Shown here in pieces: positions 1 through 3,429 of a DNA stretch of 5,983 nt. Positions within the stretch are counted from its first letter, which is position 1, and every line of letters starts with the position of its first letter. The notes below the pieces were generated by a model. That model was not told the DNA's origin. It made no database searches and saw only the letters and a list, made by a program, of their open reading frames with translations. The DNA lies in the NCBI GenBank assembly GCA_903921605.1, contig CAIXQV010001172.1, forward strand, positions 1 to 5,983, written 5' to 3'. A program made the translations under genes and the position numbers. Origin of the DNA: an uncultured Planctomycetaceae bacterium. Lineage in GTDB: Bacteria > Planctomycetota > Planctomycetia > Planctomycetales > Planctomycetaceae.

Positions 1-90
1 AAAACTCTCGGTCCAACATCGCGATTCAATCCGGAAAACGAGCCATAAAAGCCCGACTATAAACCCGGATGCACCTCTATTTGCTTTCGG

Positions 91-135
91 CGCATAAACA
101 AACCCCGGTGCCGAAATTTCTTCGCCACAGGGGTT
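91..135 (-). terminator. Probable intrinsic terminator of the sigma/anti-sigma operon
   Basis: Positions 101-115 pair with 121-135: 6 bp, a G/A mismatch, 3 bp, a C/C mismatch and 4 bp, around a 5-base loop (116-120). On the minus strand the stem ends in GGGGTT and runs into TGTTTATG, a moderately U-rich tail. It begins 36 bases after the anti-sigma stop codon. The interrupted U-tract keeps confidence moderate. I see no gene in the remaining bases down to position 1. Confidence 0.6.
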
Positions 136-148
136 GAATTGAACGACC

Positions 149-169
149 GGGATTTTCGAATGAAATCCC
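149..169. repeat. Small inverted repeat just after the anti-sigma stop
   Basis: GGGATTT (149-155) and AAATCCC (163-169) form a perfect 7-bp inverted repeat around a 7-base spacer, starting 3 bases after the stop codon at 172. No T-tract follows on the minus strand, so it is unlikely to terminate alone. It may stabilise the 3' end of the transcript together with the hairpin at 101-135, or be incidental. Confidence 0.4.
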
Positions 170-171
170 AG

Positions 172-399
172 TCACCTTGCAAGATTTGAACTACGACCAT
201 CACGAGATGCGAGTTCTGCTGCCGCCTCGAGTGCAATCCACACTCGAAGGCAGCGACAACAGCCGAGGAGGTGTTCATGAACCTCCTCGGACAACTCATT
301 CTTCAAATCACTGGACCAACAGGACAGCACTTGCTCCAGGACTGGAACGCATCCTTCCCGGGGTCCACAGATTTTTAAAGACACCTTTGGCTGATTCAT
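172..399 (-). CDS. Small zinc-finger anti-sigma-like protein (ZAS/zf-HC2 type), 75 aa
   Basis: This probably binds and restrains the sigma factor encoded just upstream. Seen: residues 43-50 (HLLGCCRC) form an H-x3-C-x2-C motif with H43, C47 and C50, the core of zinc-binding anti-sigma (ZAS/zf-HC2) domains. C17 lies 26 residues before H43, a reasonable place for the fourth zinc ligand; C11, C27 and C48 are further cysteines. A helical Ala/Glu-rich segment follows (about 54-64). There is no membrane segment, so it should be cytoplasmic. At 75 residues it is close to a bare zinc-finger domain without the sensor or membrane part common in this family. The ATG overlaps the sigma TGA as ATGA, which suggests translational coupling. 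An AGGTG lies about 10 bases upstream of this ATG. Role is inferred from motif and context; it could instead be an unrelated small zinc protein. Confidence 0.68.
   Translation of the reverse strand: MNQPKVSLKICGPREGCVPVLEQVLSCWSSDLKNELSEEVHEHLLGCCRCLRVWIALEAAAELASRDGRSSNLAR
263..290. repeat. Perfect 10-bp inverted repeat inside the anti-sigma-like gene
   Basis: CCGAGGAGGT (263-272) and ACCTCCTCGG (281-290) are exact reverse complements around an 8-base spacer. It encodes the EEVHEHLLG segment, including zinc-ligand candidate H43. No T-tract follows. It may fold in the mRNA, or simply reflect Glu codons (GAG) opposite Leu codons (CTC). Confidence 0.6.
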
Positions 400-893
400 C
401 TCGATTCATCACCTAAAACTTCACGCAGCCGACGGAGTGCCTTGTGCTTCCTGCGACTCACGGACATGCGCGAAACATGGAGGCTACTTGCAATCTCCGC
501 ACCTTCGTAACCGGAACGCATCATCTCGATCACCAACCGTTCATCAGAAGGAAGATCATTGATCTGCTTTCTCAAGTCCAGAATGAGATCTGTGTCCGGA
601 AGACAATCTGCCGGATCACATTCCAACCTTACCTCTCCCGCGGTTTTCCGCTGTGATCGTTTTCGGAGCTTTCCGAAAACTTTTTCAGCAGCGCGGCCAA
701 CCGCCTGACAAACAAGATCCTCCTCAGCCAACCCAGCCGGTATGGCAGGGGGAGTTTCTGAGGAGTCATTGAGACGAATCCACGTTTCCTGATACAAGTC
801 TTCAGCATCGAAGACAGGGGACAGATGTTTGTTTTTCTTATAGTGGTAGTGAATTAACTTCTGAATACGAGAATCGTCGGAGTTTAAAGACAT
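396..893 (-). CDS. ECF-like RNA polymerase sigma factor (sigma-70 family), 165 aa
   Basis: This directs RNA polymerase to a specific promoter set. Seen: residues 29-41 (DAEDLYQETWIRL) match the conserved sigma region 2 core, where the acidic residues contact the polymerase clamp. Residues about 64-85 end in a basic stretch (KLRKRSQRK), as at the end of region 2. Residues about 110-158 are region 4, starting with LPSDER and containing a helix-turn-helix around 130-155 (EIASSLHVSRMSVSRRK). At 165 residues it is at the short end for ECF sigmas, and the first helices of region 2 are brief. A GGAG Shine-Dalgarno sits 7 bases before the ATG. The gene follows the large repeat-protein gene after 63 bases and overlaps the anti-sigma-like gene by 4 bases. 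The specific ECF group cannot be assigned by eye. Confidence 0.9.
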   Translation of the reverse strand: MSLNSDDSRIQKLIHYHYKKNKHLSPVFDAEDLYQETWIRLNDSSETPPAIPAGLAEEDLVCQAVGRAAEKVFGKLRKRSQRKTAGEVRLECDPADCLPDTDLILDLRKQINDLPSDERLVIEMMRSGYEGAEIASSLHVSRMSVSRRKHKALRRLREVLGDESR

Positions 894-898
894 GGACG

Positions 899-922
899 GG
901 CTCCACAGAATATGCAGGAGCC
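899..922 (-). promoter_or_regulatory. Sigma gene ribosome binding site inside a possible hairpin
   Basis: The Shine-Dalgarno GGAG (904-901 on the minus strand) lies 7 bases before the sigma ATG. It is part of GGAGCC, which can pair with GGCTCC 12 bases upstream (922-917) as a perfect 6-bp stem. Folding would hide the ribosome site. The whole gap from 956 to 894 shows no terminator and no convincing -35/-10 pair, so read-through from the repeat-protein gene is plausible. The pairing is seen; any regulatory effect is inference. Confidence 0.45.
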
Positions 923-956
923 ACCTCTTTTTCCGAATCAGTCTGATTTCAAATTA

Positions 957-3290
957 TCAGCATATCGATTCAGCTGAGATGAGGCCCCGAAAAGGAGAAG
1001 ACACCTGAACTTGCTGTTGGGCTGAGTCAGGTGACGGTCCTCTCGGAGACATGACGTGTCTGAGTCTGTTAAGCTGATCTGATCCGTCGCAAAGAACAAT
1101 CCACTCGGAGTCCGGGGGTAAATCATCGGCGGGCGGGCCACGAGCAACGATGAAATACCTGATCCGTTGACAGGCAATCTGGGCTGAAAGCCCATTTTGC
1201 ATTTTCATTTCCGGAATAATCACTTCGTCCGCTGACTCAACATTGGCAGTCATCCGAGCGCCTGAATAGCGAGCCTTCAGGGCTTTCCAGTATCGGTGTA
1301 GAAGCCGGGATATTCTCTCGTAACGTGCACTTGCGGACGAACCAGCCTGAGAGCTTGCTTCCTGATCGAACTCCTGCCTTCGAGCAGACGTCAGTGTCGT
1401 ATTGGAGGCGCCATTGATACCGGTTCTTTCCTCTTTCGGCATGCCTGAAAGGGACGAAACCTGTGATGCACTCGAAATCATCGAGGTCGCAGGAGCAGCG
1501 TTGAAATCAATTCTATCCGAAGAAGCTAAAAACAATCTCGACTGTTCAGCCTCATCTGACAGCAAAGGCCGTAGCTGTGAAGTCCTCTCCGATAGTACGT
1601 TCAAGCCTGCATTGACGATCCGCGGGAATAACGAATTCGCCCTGAGGCACTCATTCATCAGAGACAGAGAAGGCACACCGTCTATCTCAGCAAAGGCGGC
1701 ACGCGAACCTGGTAATTCAACATAACCGAATGCCGATGCGGTCAATCCCTCGACCTGGCGGAGAGATTGCGATCCGGCCACATCGCCTGAACGCGTGACA
1801 TCGATATCAGGAAAAGCGTTTGTCAGATACGCATCAAGAGATGCTGCAATCGCGTCAGCCACGTCGTTTTGGAGAGAACCTGAAACCACCTGTGGGCGCG
1901 GGAAGGAAAAGTCTCTGGCTCGGTTATCCATCTCCGCGAGTCCATGTTTATCTCCCGCCTGATCATGATGCTCGAGATCATCTTCGCCATGAGCCAATAA
2001 CGACTCGCCACGGTGTGAGTTTCTCTCAGACGAGTGAAGGTTCACTGAATCCGTTAAGGATTGATTTGGGTCACGAAGCGGAGCCCCGTAGACGCTGCCA
2101 TCTGAACCGATCGTGACCGTCTCGTAATGGATTCCGATCCGTGTGTCTGGCAGAGAAAGTGTCAGGTCACGTCCAGTTGAAGGATCAGCCGCGGCCAACA
2201 CCGCTTCCACGGTGAAATCGGTCGAAGAAAAGACCTCAGTCTGAGTTTCTCCAGCAGATCTCAGGTACGACTGAATCTCATCGTAGTAGGTCAGAGACCA
2301 GGCTCGATTCAGAAACCCTATGCCCTCGTCCGGACTCACCGCAATGACCCAGCGACCCTGGTCTTCCACACGGTATTCGCTGATGCCATAAGACGCCAGC
2401 ATGACCGTCAGATCACGTTCTGACACAAGCGTGATTTCCGCAGGCAACAAATACTGATTGCCCGTCAGGCGGTCTTCCAGAACGGGCTGTGAGATCAGCT
2501 CATTAGCCTCGTTATATAACAACGACGAAATCTCAATCAGCTCCGACGCCACGCCACCATAGCTGCCATCTGCTGGAGTTTCGTTGTAAACATAGACCAA
2601 CGGACGCAAGGACGTGTAGCTCAGATCGACTGTCTCATCAACTCGCACTGTGTCTTCTGTCACCACAGCATCGGACTCAACGACCGTCTCACTATCACAT
2701 GGCAACTCAGCCCCATAGAGACTTCTCAGTGTCTCATTCCAAAGCTGAGATAGTGCGGCGGTCTGATCCACTGTGCTGTCATTCAGATCCAGCCCGGAGA
2801 TCGCATTGGACCATGCTGCAAGAATCGTATCACGATTACTGGAGTACCACTGACCGAAGTCCCTCCCGTCCATGATTGACATATCAGAATCAGAGGCGGC
2901 CAACACGCCTGCTGCACTGACACTGCGATCCCCGTCAGGGATCGCAGTGGTGACGTCCCACGACGCCATATTGGCGTCTACGGCAGATAACCACTCATCG
3001 GACTCTGTCGGCTTAAAGCCGGGCTCAGAGTTTCCGCTCTCTGTCGCACGAAGGATCGTCGCATTGTCGTCACAAACCACTGAGTCACTGAAGGCATCGC
3101 CCAGCGAATCTCCACTCAGTACAACCCGAGACTCAAAACACTGAATTTCGGACAGACAGGATCTACGCAACCGTCGACGTCGCAAAGCTGACGCAGTGGC
3201 TTCCCACAATGCGTTAATCAACTCTCGATCAAGAAGTAAATAACTCCTCATCGTTTCAGTGATTAATTTGCGAAAGGAACCAAACTTCAA
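957..3290 (-). CDS. Exported modular repeat protein with planctomycete LEPR-XLL-like N-terminus, 777 aa, TTG start
   Basis: Function unknown; probably exported. Seen: residues 37-43 are almost all Arg, followed at 51-60 by CFESRVVLSG, which resembles the LEPR-XLL-type motif near the N-terminus of large planctomycete extracellular proteins. Residues about 61-143 are an acidic unique region. Residues 144-221 are one D module (starts DFGQWYSSN, contains LWNETLRSLYG). Residues 228-400 are one E-X module of 173 residues, the same length as the copy in the upstream gene, with about 22 differences by hand count. Residues 401-777 are unrelated: a His-rich patch (H419, H426, H434, H441, H442, H449), then Ser/Ala-rich sequence, a basic segment (about 654-680) and a tail without a recognisable domain or membrane anchor. 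Between D and E it lacks about 16 residues present in the upstream gene's second copy. The TTG start is chosen because GGAG lies 7 bases before it and an in-frame stop lies further upstream with no ATG between. The next ATG, at codon 14, has no visible ribosome site. Confidence 0.85.
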   Translation of the reverse strand: MKFGSFRKLITETMRSYLLLDRELINALWEATASALRRRRLRRSCLSEIQCFESRVVLSGDSLGDAFSDSVVCDDNATILRATESGNSEPGFKPTESDEWLSAVDANMASWDVTTAIPDGDRSVSAAGVLAASDSDMSIMDGRDFGQWYSSNRDTILAAWSNAISGLDLNDSTVDQTAALSQLWNETLRSLYGAELPCDSETVVESDAVVTEDTVRVDETVDLSYTSLRPLVYVYNETPADGSYGGVASELIEISSLLYNEANELISQPVLEDRLTGNQYLLPAEITLVSERDLTVMLASYGISEYRVEDQGRWVIAVSPDEGIGFLNRAWSLTYYDEIQSYLRSAGETQTEVFSSTDFTVEAVLAAADPSTGRDLTLSLPDTRIGIHYETVTIGSDGSVYGAPLRDPNQSLTDSVNLHSSERNSHRGESLLAHGEDDLEHHDQAGDKHGLAEMDNRARDFSFPRPQVVSGSLQNDVADAIAASLDAYLTNAFPDIDVTRSGDVAGSQSLRQVEGLTASAFGYVELPGSRAAFAEIDGVPSLSLMNECLRANSLFPRIVNAGLNVLSERTSQLRPLLSDEAEQSRLFLASSDRIDFNAAPATSMISSASQVSSLSGMPKEERTGINGASNTTLTSARRQEFDQEASSQAGSSASARYERISRLLHRYWKALKARYSGARMTANVESADEVIIPEMKMQNGLSAQIACQRIRYFIVARGPPADDLPPDSEWIVLCDGSDQLNRLRHVMSPRGPSPDSAQQQVQVSSPFRGLISAESIC
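2091..2609 (-). repeat. E-X module, copy in the 777-aa protein (173 aa)
   Basis: It starts with LRPLVYVYNETPADGS, includes VLEDRLTGNQY and SPDEGIGFLNRAW, and ends with TIGSDGSV. It has exactly the same length as the copy at 4795-5313, with about 22 residue differences by hand count, mostly in a stretch near residues 29-36 of the module. Long stretches are nearly identical in DNA too. After DGSV the homology stops abruptly. Confidence 0.9.
2628..2861 (-). repeat. D module, copy in the 777-aa protein (78 aa)
   Basis: It starts with DFGQWYSSNRD, contains ILAAWSNAISGLDLND and LWNETLRSLYGAELP, and ends in an acidic, Val/Thr-rich stretch closing with VDETV. Same length as D2 and D3. It carries a Cys (ELPCDS) where D2 and D3 have Trp. 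The first half looks alpha-helical; the second alternates Val with acidic residues. Confidence 0.88.
2921..2949. repeat. Perfect 12-bp inverted repeat within the 777-aa coding region
   Basis: CACTGCGATCCC (2921-2932) and GGGATCGCAGTG (2938-2949) pair exactly around a 5-base loop. It lies in the unique acidic region between the export motif and the D module and encodes part of TTAIPDGDRSVSAAG. No T-tract follows on either strand, so it is not a standard terminator. Confidence 0.8.
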
Positions 3291-3297
3291 GTCACCA

Positions 3298-3304
3298 CTC
3301 CACC
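3298..3304 (-). promoter_or_regulatory. Ribosome binding site that decides the TTG start of the 777-aa protein
   Basis: GGTGGAG on the minus strand ends 7 bases before the TTG at 3290-3288. The alternative ATG at 3251 is preceded by an A/T-rich stretch with no purine-rich ribosome site, and an in-frame TGA lies upstream of the TTG. The same GGAG and 7-base spacing is found in front of the sigma gene. Confidence 0.65.
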
Positions 3305-3360
3305 GCGAGCGTTCTCACAACTTACATATTCATAGCATGAGGGTTAGTTGTATTGTGATC

Positions 3361-3392
3361 AAAAAGCTCTCGCACTCTTCCAGTGCGAGAGC
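3361..3392 (-). terminator. Strong intrinsic terminator of the large repeat-protein gene
   Basis: GCTCTCGCACT (3366-3376) and AGTGCGAGAGC (3382-3392) form a perfect 11-bp stem with a 5-base loop. On the minus strand the stem is followed directly by TTTTT (3365-3361). It lies 38 bases after the stop of the upstream gene and about 70 bases before the next start, so the two repeat-protein genes are probably separate transcripts. I found no convincing sigma-70 promoter in the remaining 3360-3291, so the downstream gene may rely on a non-housekeeping promoter or on read-through. Confidence 0.88.
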
Positions 3393-3429
3393 CAAACAGC
3401 CAAATCTACTGTTACCAGTCAGCATCAAT

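Noticed and set aside
57..299. Minus-strand 80-residue frame overlapping the anti-sigma-like gene
   Set aside because: It overlaps a better-supported gene in another frame, runs through the terminator hairpin and shows no recognisable domain.
938..1195. Minus-strand 85-residue frame inside the 777-aa gene
   Set aside because: It is a shifted-frame shadow of the C-terminus of the 777-aa protein, with no ribosome site noted and no domain.
2921..2949. Hairpin as an intragenic terminator
   Set aside because: No T-tract follows on either strand and it lies in the middle of an intact reading frame.
3291..3360. Possible sigma-70 promoter for the 777-aa gene (TATGAA or TATGTA as -10)
   Set aside because: No acceptable -35 lies at a normal spacing from either, so I do not annotate it.
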